From: Longimicrobiales bacterium
GTDB lineage: Bacteria; Gemmatimonadota; Gemmatimonadetes; Longimicrobiales; Gaopeijiaceae
NCBI GenBank assembly: GCA_029245345.1
Contig: JAQWPM010000021.1
Coordinates: 496,001-560,000, forward strand
Direction: 5' to 3'
DNA length: 64,000 nt
Of this stretch, positions 42,995 through 51,020 are shown in pieces. A model generated the notes under the pieces. That model was not told the origin of the DNA. It saw only the letters and a list, made by a program, of their open reading frames with translations, and did not search any database. Positions within the stretch are counted from its first letter, which is position 1. Each line of letters begins with the position of its first letter. Both the position numbers and the translations under genes were made by a program.

Positions 42995-44181
42995 GGTGCA
43001 TACCCTGTTTCGAGGATCCACCGATCCACCGCTTCGAGCGCGCGATCGATGTCCGACTGATTGTTGTGCATGCCAACGGAGAAGCGCAGCACGCCGCTTC
43101 GGATGGAGTGCTGAATTCCTTGCGACAACAGAGACTGGTGAAGAGAGTTCATCGCTGGATCATCCGCCGAATAATGCCGCCCACCACCGCTCTGCCCTAC
43201 TGAGACGATGTGCGCGAGATGCGGGCCCGGAGTACCGCCCGCCACAGGCAGTCCTCGCTCGATGAGCGCTTGCGCGAACCCAGCTGACAACCGGCGCAGG
43301 TGCCCCTCCACAGCGTCCATTCCCCACTCTTCCAGGAGGTCGATCGCTGCCCCAGCGGCGGCCATGCCCAAGTAGTTATAGTTCCCTAGATCGAAGCGCA
43401 GCGCGCCGGACTTGTACGTCAGTTCTCCCTCCGAGAAGGCCGTTTCGTGCGCGCCGTCCAGGTCGATGCCATATCGGGCGACGTGCACGGGGACGAGTTG
43501 GTTCGCGACCTCACGGCGGATGTAGAGAAAGCCACTGCCGTACAGACCCATCATGCACTTCTGTGTGGCCACGGTGAGCGCATCCAGTCCCAATTGCCGC
43601 ACATCCGTTTGAATCGCGCCAATGGACTGGGCGGCATCCACCATCGTGAGCGCCCCCACGCGCTTCGCGGCCTGTACGACACCTCGCACATCCGAAACGA
43701 ATCCAGGGGCGAACGAGATCGTCGGGAGTGTGACCAGACGGGTCCGATCGTCCATGGCAGCCGCCATACCCGCCACCGAGAGGTGCCCGCTTTCCGCTGC
43801 GACACTCCGCACCTCGATCCCGTGGAGCTCCTTCAGGTTGTACCACAAATAGATGTTGTTGGGATGCTCTAAGTCAGGACAGAGGACGACGTTGTCCCCG
43901 GCCTGCCAGGGCAGACTCGCACCGAAAAGATTCAGGCCTTCGGACACATTCTTCGTGATCGCGACCTCGTCGGCATCTGCGTTGATGAGCTTAGCGAAGG
44001 CTTCACGAGTTCGATTCACCATGGCCCAAAGAGTGTCTTTGTCGCCCCCCTCGAACTGCCTGACGCGCAGGTGGGCCTCGACCGCCTCACGAACCGGGTC
44101 AGGTACTAGCGAGCGCGCCGAAGTGTCCAGGTAGACGCGCTCGTCTGCGCCCGGAAACAACGCTCGAATGTCGGGGTTCAT
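42991..44181 (-). CDS. Class V aminotransferase (cysteine-desulfurase/isopenicillin-N-epimerase-like)
   Basis: 396 residues, cytosolic. Fold type I PLP enzyme: Asp182 in MVDAAQSIGAI and the Schiff-base Lys208 in ATQKCMMGLYGSG. The N-terminal YLDTSARSLVPDPV and the absence of an IscS/SufS-type Cys loop favour the epimerase/kynureninase-like class V branch over a true cysteine desulfurase. It may racemise, deaminate or desulfurate imported amino acids. Overlaps the symporter and beta-lactamase-fold genes by 4 nt each. Confidence 0.87.
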   Translation of the reverse strand: MNPDIRALFPGADERVYLDTSARSLVPDPVREAVEAHLRVRQFEGGDKDTLWAMVNRTREAFAKLINADADEVAITKNVSEGLNLFGASLPWQAGDNVVLCPDLEHPNNIYLWYNLKELHGIEVRSVAAESGHLSVAGMAAAMDDRTRLVTLPTISFAPGFVSDVRGVVQAAKRVGALTMVDAAQSIGAIQTDVRQLGLDALTVATQKCMMGLYGSGFLYIRREVANQLVPVHVARYGIDLDGAHETAFSEGELTYKSGALRFDLGNYNYLGMAAAGAAIDLLEEWGMDAVEGHLRRLSAGFAQALIERGLPVAGGTPGPHLAHIVSVGQSGGGRHYSADDPAMNSLHQSLLSQGIQHSIRSGVLRFSVGMHNNQSDIDRALEAVDRWILETGYAP

Positions 44182-45383
44182 GCCCGACCTACTTCGGACT
44201 GAGCCACCAGAGATGTGCCGACCATATCACCCATAATGTTGACAGTTGTATTTCCCATATCGACGAGCCGATAAATGCCGCCCACGATGGCGGCGATCTC
44301 GATCGGCAAATTAAAAGCCTGTACGAAAATGAGCGCGATCACAAAGCCTCCGCCTGGAATCCCGCCCGAGCCTTCGGACAAAAGCAAACCTACGAGCAGA
44401 ATCGTGACAAAGGCAGCTGGCGAGAACGACACCCCGGCAGCTTGGGCCGTGAAGATCAGTACCGCACCGAGCATCACGGCGGTGCCGTCTTTGTTGAGCT
44501 GAGCGCCCAGAGGCAGAGTGAACGAATAGATCTGGCGCGGCAGATTGATCTTCTCTGCCATCTCGAGTCCCACGGAGAGCGAAGCAAGGCTCGACGTGGT
44601 CGCGGCAGTTGTGGCCCAGAGCAGGCCGGTGTCGCGGAGGAAAGCTAGAGGCCGTCGGTCGGTGAAGACACGCAGAAGGATCATGTACCCGCAGACAACA
44701 ATGAACTGACAGGCCCAGACGCCGACGAGGAATTTGGTCATCGGTCCAATGAGCTGCGTCCCGTATCGACCGACCGTGACGGCCATGAGCGCCGCGATTC
44801 CGACTGGAGCAATCAGCAGGATCAGATCCACGAGACGTCTAAACAGCGCAGCTAAATCTTGGTACCCCTGACTCAAGCGATTCTTCACGGGGCCCCTGAG
44901 CATGAGCGTCGCGACGCCCAGAAACACCGACACGACCACCAATTGGACCACGTTCCCGGCAGCGAACGCCTCGAAGATGTTGGTGGGCACCATGCCAAGC
45001 AGTACGTCGGCGATCGCCGGCACTTCTCCCACGGTTTCGCCGACCTCCTCTGTGAGCTGCATACCCACACCTGGCTTGAGCAGCAGCATGGCGCCCATCC
45101 CCAGCGAGAGCGCGACCAGGTCGGTCACGACGAAATAGCTCATCGTCTTTGTGGCCAAACGCCCGAAGGTACGGACGTCCGACAGAGTGGTAAGGCCTGC
45201 CAACAGGTTGAAGAAAATCAACGGCACTGCGGCGAGGACGAGCAGACGAATGAACAAGTCCCCGAGGGGCTGCACGATCGTCACGCTCTCTCCAAAAACC
45301 GCACCCAGCGCACTCCCGACCATCATCCCAATCAAAATTTGGGTCCCTAACCCCCACCGCTTACGGGTGGTCGTATCGCCCAT
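44178..45383 (-). CDS. Dicarboxylate/amino acid:cation symporter (DAACS)
   Basis: 401 residues from 45383 (MGDTTTRKRWGLGTQ); the extra 30 upstream codons lie inside the S41-like gene. Eight TM segments and two hairpins. Signatures: VPLIFFNLLAGLTTL, the serine-rich hairpin ATTAATTSSLASL, LPLGAQLNKDGTAVMLG and MGNTTVNIMGD, the substrate/Na+ site with Asp and Asn. It imports glutamate, aspartate or C4-dicarboxylates with Na+ or H+. It overlaps the S41-like stop by one base and the PLP-enzyme start by four, so it is coexpressed with both. Confidence 0.93.
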   Translation of the reverse strand: MGDTTTRKRWGLGTQILIGMMVGSALGAVFGESVTIVQPLGDLFIRLLVLAAVPLIFFNLLAGLTTLSDVRTFGRLATKTMSYFVVTDLVALSLGMGAMLLLKPGVGMQLTEEVGETVGEVPAIADVLLGMVPTNIFEAFAAGNVVQLVVVSVFLGVATLMLRGPVKNRLSQGYQDLAALFRRLVDLILLIAPVGIAALMAVTVGRYGTQLIGPMTKFLVGVWACQFIVVCGYMILLRVFTDRRPLAFLRDTGLLWATTAATTSSLASLSVGLEMAEKINLPRQIYSFTLPLGAQLNKDGTAVMLGAVLIFTAQAAGVSFSPAAFVTILLVGLLLSEGSGGIPGGGFVIALIFVQAFNLPIEIAAIVGGIYRLVDMGNTTVNIMGDMVGTSLVAQSEVGRA

Positions 45384-46987
45384 CAGCGTCGCGAGTCCTC
45401 GAGGCTTCGCAGGGCGGCCTCCAGCAAGGAGGCGTAGTACGTCTGGACGTTCTCCGCAGACAACGGCACCCACACATCGATCTCAGCCGGGTTGCCCTCC
45501 GCGATCTCACCAGCGGGCGTAATCGTATGCCCCACATCCCACATGAACGCGACCACCGGCTGATCCGTGCCCGGGAAGTACAACACCTCTTCCCACTCCC
45601 AGGTGTTGGAGTAGCCGCCCGGCGGCATCCCCACTACGGGGCCCAGATCGTTGTCGATGACCTGGTGGATGAACTGGTCCAGGTGCGAGCCACCGTCCGG
45701 GCCAGAGATCACGGCGAAAGGCCCCGTGAAGTGCACCGGCGCCGGCTGAAGCACACCGTCCGAGTCCTTGGAGGCATGAGCCGACTTGAAAGGCACGCTC
45801 GTCGTGTAGGCGTCCCCTCGCTCGAGCGCCGGCATTACGTCTTCGTCGAACCACTCCATGAGCCATGAGCCGTCATCGTCCAGCTCGCGGACGCCGCCGT
45901 CCGTTGCCTGCTGGCGGCGGGCATAACCTTCGCGCCGCGCCTCGACGAACGGCTCGATGATATCGCTAATGCGCAGGTTGCCGAAGGTGGTCTTGAACGG
46001 CTTCCCTTGGAGCCGCCGAACCGCGTAAGCGCCCCGGGAGCCGCCGCCGCTCCGAGTGACATCCACAATCATCGTGTAGTCGAGGAGCCCGCGTTCCTGG
46101 GCCAACACCATGAGCGCGTCGACATCCTCCACCATCGTCTCCCGGAAGCCGGTCCAAATCAGAATCGCGATCCGACGGGAATCATCTACAAGGAGGTCGT
46201 AGGTGACGGTCTCGTGTACGACTTCGAAGCCATCGTAGGCGGGTCCTGCGGTGCCCTGCCACACCAAGGACGCCTCGGGCTGCGTCGCGAGGTCGAAGAC
46301 GGCTTCTCCACCATCATCTGATGCGACAGTCAGAAAGATCTTCTCACCCCTCATCGCGGGAGGATACGACGCGGTCGCCAGAGTCATCATGTCCGCGATC
46401 TTCCACTTGAGTCCGGCGACCGTCGAGTGACGTGTGAAGGCAGTCGCCATGGTCTCCCACTCGGCGATCGGGATTCCGTTTACCGCAACGATGCGGTCGC
46501 CGATCTGGGGGAGCTCACCCATACCAGCGAGGGGAGCCAAATCACCCACGAAGTAGGAGGGTCCGTCCACCGAATAGTCCGGGAAGACGCGCACCGGAGC
46601 TCGTCCAGGCTCGGGAGAATCTCCGTCCATAACGTCGAGGCCCGCACTGTCCACCAATTCGAGTCCGCCCTCGACGAGGTATAGGTCGAGGTGGCGGTCC
46701 CGGCGCGCGTGGCTCAACTCCGCTATGGCGTAGTAGAGGTCTTCCTCGGTCTCAGCCGCTACCACCTTGTCACGCACACCGCGCATGGCCGCTACGGGGT
46801 CGAAGCCGAGATTCTCGTTCTTCACGGGTGACCACGCTTCGCGCCGCTCTGTGCGGGCCATGATCGTGTCGAATAGGGCCGCACGCAGCTCTGGCGTGCC
46901 GACTTTTCCCGAAGGCGCCTCGCTGCAGGCACCTAGTGACGTTACCGCGACGAGGACAACGGGCCGGAACCATTTCTTAATCTTCAT
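45383..46987 (-). CDS. S41-like peptidase lipoprotein, PDZ-containing
   Basis: 534 residues from 46987 (MKIKKWFRPVVLVAVTSLGAC; lipobox LGAC, Cys21). A PDZ-like segment GELPQIGDRIVAVNGIPIAEW precedes the tail-specific-protease-like domain (RIAILIWTGF, MIVDVTRSGGGSRG). The nucleophile region reads AVISGPDGGSHLDQF instead of the usual NGGSASASE, and the Lys-bearing GxPTFGKG strand is GMPPGGYSN, so the Ser-Lys dyad is not evident. It may be an inactive binder or use other residues. First gene of the operon. Confidence 0.78.
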   Translation of the reverse strand: MKIKKWFRPVVLVAVTSLGACSEAPSGKVGTPELRAALFDTIMARTERREAWSPVKNENLGFDPVAAMRGVRDKVVAAETEEDLYYAIAELSHARRDRHLDLYLVEGGLELVDSAGLDVMDGDSPEPGRAPVRVFPDYSVDGPSYFVGDLAPLAGMGELPQIGDRIVAVNGIPIAEWETMATAFTRHSTVAGLKWKIADMMTLATASYPPAMRGEKIFLTVASDDGGEAVFDLATQPEASLVWQGTAGPAYDGFEVVHETVTYDLLVDDSRRIAILIWTGFRETMVEDVDALMVLAQERGLLDYTMIVDVTRSGGGSRGAYAVRRLQGKPFKTTFGNLRISDIIEPFVEARREGYARRQQATDGGVRELDDDGSWLMEWFDEDVMPALERGDAYTTSVPFKSAHASKDSDGVLQPAPVHFTGPFAVISGPDGGSHLDQFIHQVIDNDLGPVVGMPPGGYSNTWEWEEVLYFPGTDQPVVAFMWDVGHTITPAGEIAEGNPAEIDVWVPLSAENVQTYYASLLEAALRSLEDSRR

Positions 46988-47080
46988 TCGCGCAACTTGC
47001 GCGGCCCTCTCAGGCACGCAAGAGTGAGCTAGGCGGCCGTGGGACTCCCCGGCGGCATCGATCCACGAGGCACAAATCAA

Positions 47081-47305
47081 ATGAAGAAATTCCTCGTCGT
47101 TATGGTCGCCTTGGTCGGCGTGTGGGCATGTGGAGCTGGCGAGGGTGGCTCAGACGCCGCCGCAGCCACCGACACCCTCACACGGCGTCAGAAGGACAGC
47201 ATCGTATCCAATCTGCCCATCCCTGGCGCGCACGGTATTGCTGGGGCCATGGAGGCTGTGGACCGCGCCAACGCACGCGTGGAGCAGCACGACACGATTC
47301 GGTAG
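47081..47305 (+). CDS. Small lipoprotein
   Basis: 74 residues from 47081: MKKFLVVMVALVGVWAC (lipobox VWAC). The mature part ends LTRRQKDSIVSNLPIPGA then GIAGAMEAVDRANARVEQ. Similar short lipoproteins, with TRRQKDSIVxxLPIPGA, occur in Gemmatimonadota as I recall; function unknown. The longer ORF from 47039 adds a non-signal extension. It diverges from the S41-like gene with about 90 nt between starts, which holds both promoters. Confidence 0.72.
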   Translation: MKKFLVVMVALVGVWACGAGEGGSDAAAATDTLTRRQKDSIVSNLPIPGAHGIAGAMEAVDRANARVEQHDTIR

Positions 47306-47319
47306 GGTCGGCTGCGCGC

Positions 47320-47841
47320 TTAACGGTCTCCGCTAGTGAGCCCACCAATGATGCCGGCACCGAGGCCTGCCGCACCTTGAAGGTCATAGTTCACGCTGCC
47401 GCTCATTCCGATTATACATCCCGTGTCTACACGAAGCGATTGGCCCGGAAAGAGACCGGCCCCGAGCTTCTCCGTGAAGGCGACCTCGATCTCAACGCCT
47501 TGGACAGCGCAGTAGGAACGAGTCACGCTGGCAGATGAACTCTCTGTTCAACGCACGCAGGTTGAGCGGAATGACTTTGTCAGGAGTAGGATGCTCGGAA
47601 CGCCACCTTGCCCCGCCCCGCCCCTTTGGTAGATGAAGTTGGTGAGGAAGAACGACTCTCCGGTCACCATCCGCTCGCATCCCTTGAATATCCCACCGCC
47701 CGTGCTGGTCTGCATCTCGATGCCGGGTTGCATAAACATCATGGCACCCGCCTCGGCACGGACGCCTTCGCCCGGATCGAGCTCGATTTCAACCAACTGC
47801 ATGTCGTCGCCGTGGATGCCGTGGCCGAGAACACCTGACAT
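47320..47841 (-). pseudogene. AIM24/TIGR00266-family protein, frameshifted and internally deleted
   Basis: The N-terminal frame (47841 down to about 47600) begins MSGVLGHGIHGDDMQLVEIE and contains GVRAEAGAMMFMQPGIEM and GGGIFKGCERMVTGESFFLT. The second frame holds KVIPLNLRALNREFICQRDSF and the third CAVQGVEIEVAFTEKLGAG, LRVDTGCIIG and VNYDLQG. Together these are the TIGR00266/AIM24 beta-roll, but with two frameshifts (near 47600 and 47515) and an internal loss after LGAGLFPG. Length is ~170 codons against ~240-260 normally. No product expected. Confidence 0.88.
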
Positions 47842-47969
47842 GAGGTGTTCCTGCTTTCGCAGTCGATGAATCCTCTACAACTCTGCGTAAAACTCTTCGA
47901 TCAGATCAACCTCCAGAAGTCGGAAATCATGTATTGGGCACCTTCTCACCTCCGAGGGTATCTTCCCGC
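47842..47969. other. Intergenic stretch before amidohydrolase
   Basis: 128 bases between the pseudogene start and the amidohydrolase ATG. I see no confident promoter hexamers or hairpin; a weak GAGGG lies 11 nt before the ATG at 47970. Confidence 0.4.
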
Positions 47970-49364
47970 ATGAAGCTCAGCATCAAAGATTCGGTCGGGC
48001 TGGCGTTGGTAGCCGGCACCCTCGGTGCCTTGGTGGTCCACATCGGACCGTCGGGGCATGAGGCTCGGCATCCCACGTCCGTGGCGGATGCCGGCAGTGC
48101 GATGACAAGCGCCGCAGCGAGCACGCCCGTCGCCTTCGTGGACGTCAACGTCGTGCCCATGGAAGGCGACGCAGTGCTGCACCGGCAAGTGGTAATCGCG
48201 CAAGACGGCTTCATCCGCCAAATCGGCCCGCTCGGAGTTCTTGAGCCGCCCGCAGGCGCACTGATCGTGAACGGTGACGGCACTCGGTACCTCGTGCCCG
48301 GCCTGACCGACGCCCACGTGCACCTCCCGGACGGAGCCGAAAATTGGCTGCCCGTCTTCCTGGCGAACGGCGTGACAACCGTGTTCAATCTGCGCGGAGA
48401 AGAGCGCCATCTTGAACTCCGAGACCGCATCCGGTCCGGCGAAGTGATCGGTCCGACCGTGTATACGTCCGGCCCCTTCACGAATGAGCCCGGTGTCCAC
48501 ACCCCTGAGGACGCGGTCGATGCGGTCCAGGCCCATGTCCGTAGCGGCTACGACTTCGTGAAGATCCACGGAGATCTCTCAGCAGAGACGTACAACGCGC
48601 TCGTTCAAGCCGGCCGTGACGAGGGCATCGCGGTGCTCGGACACGCCCCGCGTAACCTCCCGTTCTCTGCGGTGATCGAGAGTGGTCAGGCGGGCGTCGC
48701 GCACGCCGAAGAGTTGATCTACACGCACTTCAATTCGCTGGACACCCGAGACCTGGACGGCGTCGCAGCCGACATGGCTCGGGCGGGTACGTGGCTCACA
48801 CCTACCCTGTCTACGTTCGGCAACATCGTGACGCAGTGGGGCTCCGCGGATGGCGTACACGCCGGGCTAGGATCGGATATGGCCCGCTACCTCCCTGAGT
48901 CCCTCCGCGAGGACTGGCTGGACGACAACCCCTACATGGGACGCGATCCCACGGGACGGGATCGGATCGAAGCCATGTACGAATTCCAGCACCCCATGAT
49001 TCGCACCTTCAACCAAGCGGGCATCCCCATGCTCACCGGCACGGATACTCCGCTGCCCGTGCTCGTGCCGGGCTTCTCGCTGCACAACGAAATCGAAGTA
49101 CTCAGAAACGCCGGACTGAGTCGATACGAGGCGCTCGCAGCTGCCACCCGGAACGCAGGCCGCTTCGTGCAGCAGCACGTGGACCCGACCGCCAGTTTTG
49201 GAACCATCACGACTGGAGCCCGCGCCGACTTGGTGTTGGTTGAAGAGGACCCGCTCGCTGACTTGGACCGACTCCGCCACCCAACCGGTGTGATGGTGCG
49301 AGGACGGTGGTTCAGCCGCGACGCGCTCGACCGAATGCTCGAGTCCGCAGTCGGGAACGATTAG
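47970..49364 (+). CDS. Exported amidohydrolase
   Basis: 464 residues from 47970 (MKLSIKDSVGLALVAGTLGALVVHIG, a signal or membrane anchor). Amidohydrolase motifs: GLTDAHVHLPD (first two His ligands), YDFVKIHGD (bridging Lys), VLGHAPRN and VAHAEEL (His ligands) and MLTGTDTPLP (catalytic Asp). The C-terminal GARADLVLVEEDPLADLDRL closes the small domain. It belongs to the imidazolonepropionase-like group and is a distant paralogue of the protein at 7113. Monocistronic; substrate unknown. Confidence 0.87.
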   Translation: MKLSIKDSVGLALVAGTLGALVVHIGPSGHEARHPTSVADAGSAMTSAAASTPVAFVDVNVVPMEGDAVLHRQVVIAQDGFIRQIGPLGVLEPPAGALIVNGDGTRYLVPGLTDAHVHLPDGAENWLPVFLANGVTTVFNLRGEERHLELRDRIRSGEVIGPTVYTSGPFTNEPGVHTPEDAVDAVQAHVRSGYDFVKIHGDLSAETYNALVQAGRDEGIAVLGHAPRNLPFSAVIESGQAGVAHAEELIYTHFNSLDTRDLDGVAADMARAGTWLTPTLSTFGNIVTQWGSADGVHAGLGSDMARYLPESLREDWLDDNPYMGRDPTGRDRIEAMYEFQHPMIRTFNQAGIPMLTGTDTPLPVLVPGFSLHNEIEVLRNAGLSRYEALAAATRNAGRFVQQHVDPTASFGTITTGARADLVLVEEDPLADLDRLRHPTGVMVRGRWFSRDALDRMLESAVGND

Positions 49365-49409
49365 GGCGAACTACCCTTCGGTTGTCTCGCCCTTCGCTCT
49401 ATCCACCCC

Positions 49410-49652
49410 TCAATGCCGCAGCTTTTCCGTAAAGTCCCGCCGCTCCTCCATCAACTGAAGCCGAGTATTCATCGTCTCCAGTAGTTCCCGCACTTGGTGC
49501 ACATCGTTCTCGATGCCTGTCGTCTTGTCACGGGCGTAGAGCTCCAACAATCCCGAGATCCGTTTCGCGATGGGCCGGATGACGAGAACTCCCCCGACGG
49601 TGAGAATGAAGACGATCGAAACGATCATCGGCGCAATAATTTCCCATTCCAT
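49410..49652 (-). CDS. Small single-pass membrane protein with coiled-coil tail
   Basis: 80 residues from 49652, with AGGA 7 nt upstream. One TM segment (IIAPMIVSIVFILTVGGVLVI), then a basic RPIAKRISGLLELYARD and a charged helical tail (ENDVHQVRELLETMNTRLQL) likely to form a coiled coil. No family recognised. Divergent from the DUF411 gene. Confidence 0.68.
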   Translation of the reverse strand: MEWEIIAPMIVSIVFILTVGGVLVIRPIAKRISGLLELYARDKTTGIENDVHQVRELLETMNTRLQLMEERRDFTEKLRH

Positions 49653-49813
49653 CGGGCGGTCCTGTTGTGTTTGGTGCTCGCATGCACCTACGAGCGGCAA
49701 CACAATCCTGCTTCATGCGCGTCCAACTGTGCACCCCTTGGCGTTGATGCCGTATATTTTAGGTGCCGGCTCCCATGGGCCGTTTACACGTCACGCTCGA
49801 AGAGGCTGCTCAG

Positions 49814-50320
49814 ATGAAGTACTCGACCACTGCCCTGACCCTTCTGACCGTCGCTCTCACGGGATGTGGCTCAGGCGATGCCGCCGAAGCCAATGCCGCG
49901 GGCGAAGCGACACCTGTCATGTTTGCAATAGCCGATGCGGATCTTCCCTCGATCCTAGTCTACAAGGCCGCGACCTGCGGATGCTGTGAGGGCTGGGTCG
50001 ACCACCTTCGTGCTGCGGGCTTCGACGTCGATGCACGTAACGTCCAGGACCTGATGGTGGTGAAAAGAGACGCGGGCGTTCCGGGAGCCGTTATGTCGTG
50101 TCACACGGCGCTCATCGACGGATACGTAGTCGAAGGCCACGTGCCAGCAGAACAAATCAAGGCGATGCTCGCCAGTCGTCCCGCGATCACCGGCATCGGA
50201 GTGCCAGGCATGCCGACTGGTTCGCCAGGCATGGAAGGCCCCGGTGCAAAGCCGTACCAGGTCATCTCATGGGACCGTCAGGGGAACGCGGCTGTCTTCG
50301 CCGACATCGACCCGCGGTAA
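49814..50320 (+). CDS. DUF411 lipoprotein (metal-binding motif)
   Basis: 168 residues from 49814 (MKYSTTALTLLTVALTGC; lipobox LTGC). DUF411 core: ILVYKAATCGCCEGWVDHL with the CxCC motif, VPGAVMSCHTALIDGYVVEGHVPAEQI, then GIGVPGMPTGSPGMEGP. In other bacteria DUF411 proteins sit in copper-resistance clusters, and the Cys and Met/His residues fit copper binding. Here no other copper gene is adjacent. The ATG at 49763 would not give a signal peptide and is rejected. Confidence 0.9.
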   Translation: MKYSTTALTLLTVALTGCGSGDAAEANAAGEATPVMFAIADADLPSILVYKAATCGCCEGWVDHLRAAGFDVDARNVQDLMVVKRDAGVPGAVMSCHTALIDGYVVEGHVPAEQIKAMLASRPAITGIGVPGMPTGSPGMEGPGAKPYQVISWDRQGNAAVFADIDPR

Positions 50321-50341
50321 GAGTCCGTTGTCAGGCGCCCT

Positions 50342-51019
50342 TTAGCTGACGATCACGGGGACTGAGATCGACTTATCCCCTACAACCAACGTGAGCGTCG
50401 CCGACCCTGCGTTCCGTCCGCGGATGCTGATCGAAGTACCTGTGACGACTTCCTGGTTTCCGACCATGATGAAGATCTGGGTGCTGGACGTCCGCCAAGA
50501 GATCCGATAACCCTCGGTAGAGACCTGTTGGCCATCCATACCGATCAGGATCGGCCGCACCGTCGTTCGCGTTCCGAAGGTGCTCGTCTGACTCAGTTCA
50601 ATGGGGCCACCACCCGGTACTGGGTCGATCCTGATCTCCCGCAACTCGAACGGCTCGACGTAGACGCGGCCCGTCCCGGTACCACGCCCAAGCGACACGC
50701 GCACGTTGGTTGAGCCGACCTTCACTGCGGTGACCGTAGCGACCCCGCCCTGCGGCTCAAGGGTCGCGATCGTCGAGTTGCTCACAATCCATTCTGTGCG
50801 CTCCGCGCGTTCCGGCAGTTCGTTGTCCCGCTGATCCAACGGCACTGAAGTGAACTGAGCCGTTTCACCTGGGATCAAGAAGATCGAATCCGGCTCAAGC
50901 TGGAGAGAGTCGACCCAGATCGGGCCGGTGACTTCCTGACACGCCACGGCCACCATGAGCGTGACTGAGGCACCAACGATCATCCGGAGTCCGAGGACTC
51001 GGTTCATGCGCTTCGTCAT
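50342..51019 (-). CDS. Ig-like domain lipoprotein, partner of TonB-dependent receptor
   Basis: 225 residues; signal MRMIVG-type stretch LRMIVGASVTLMVAVAC with lipobox VAC (start 51019, or 51007 at MNRVLGL). Two bacterial Ig-like (Big_2-type) modules: LQLEPDSIFLIPGETAQFTS, IVSNSTIATLEP, VTAVKVGSTNVRVSLG, then a second ending GSATLTLVVGDKSISVPVIV. Only one base separates it from the receptor stop, so it is co-transcribed with the receptor and probably sits on the outer membrane beside it. Confidence 0.8.
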   Translation of the reverse strand: MTKRMNRVLGLRMIVGASVTLMVAVACQEVTGPIWVDSLQLEPDSIFLIPGETAQFTSVPLDQRDNELPERAERTEWIVSNSTIATLEPQGGVATVTAVKVGSTNVRVSLGRGTGTGRVYVEPFELREIRIDPVPGGGPIELSQTSTFGTRTTVRPILIGMDGQQVSTEGYRISWRTSSTQIFIMVGNQEVVTGTSISIRGRNAGSATLTLVVGDKSISVPVIVS

Positions 51020-51020
51020 C

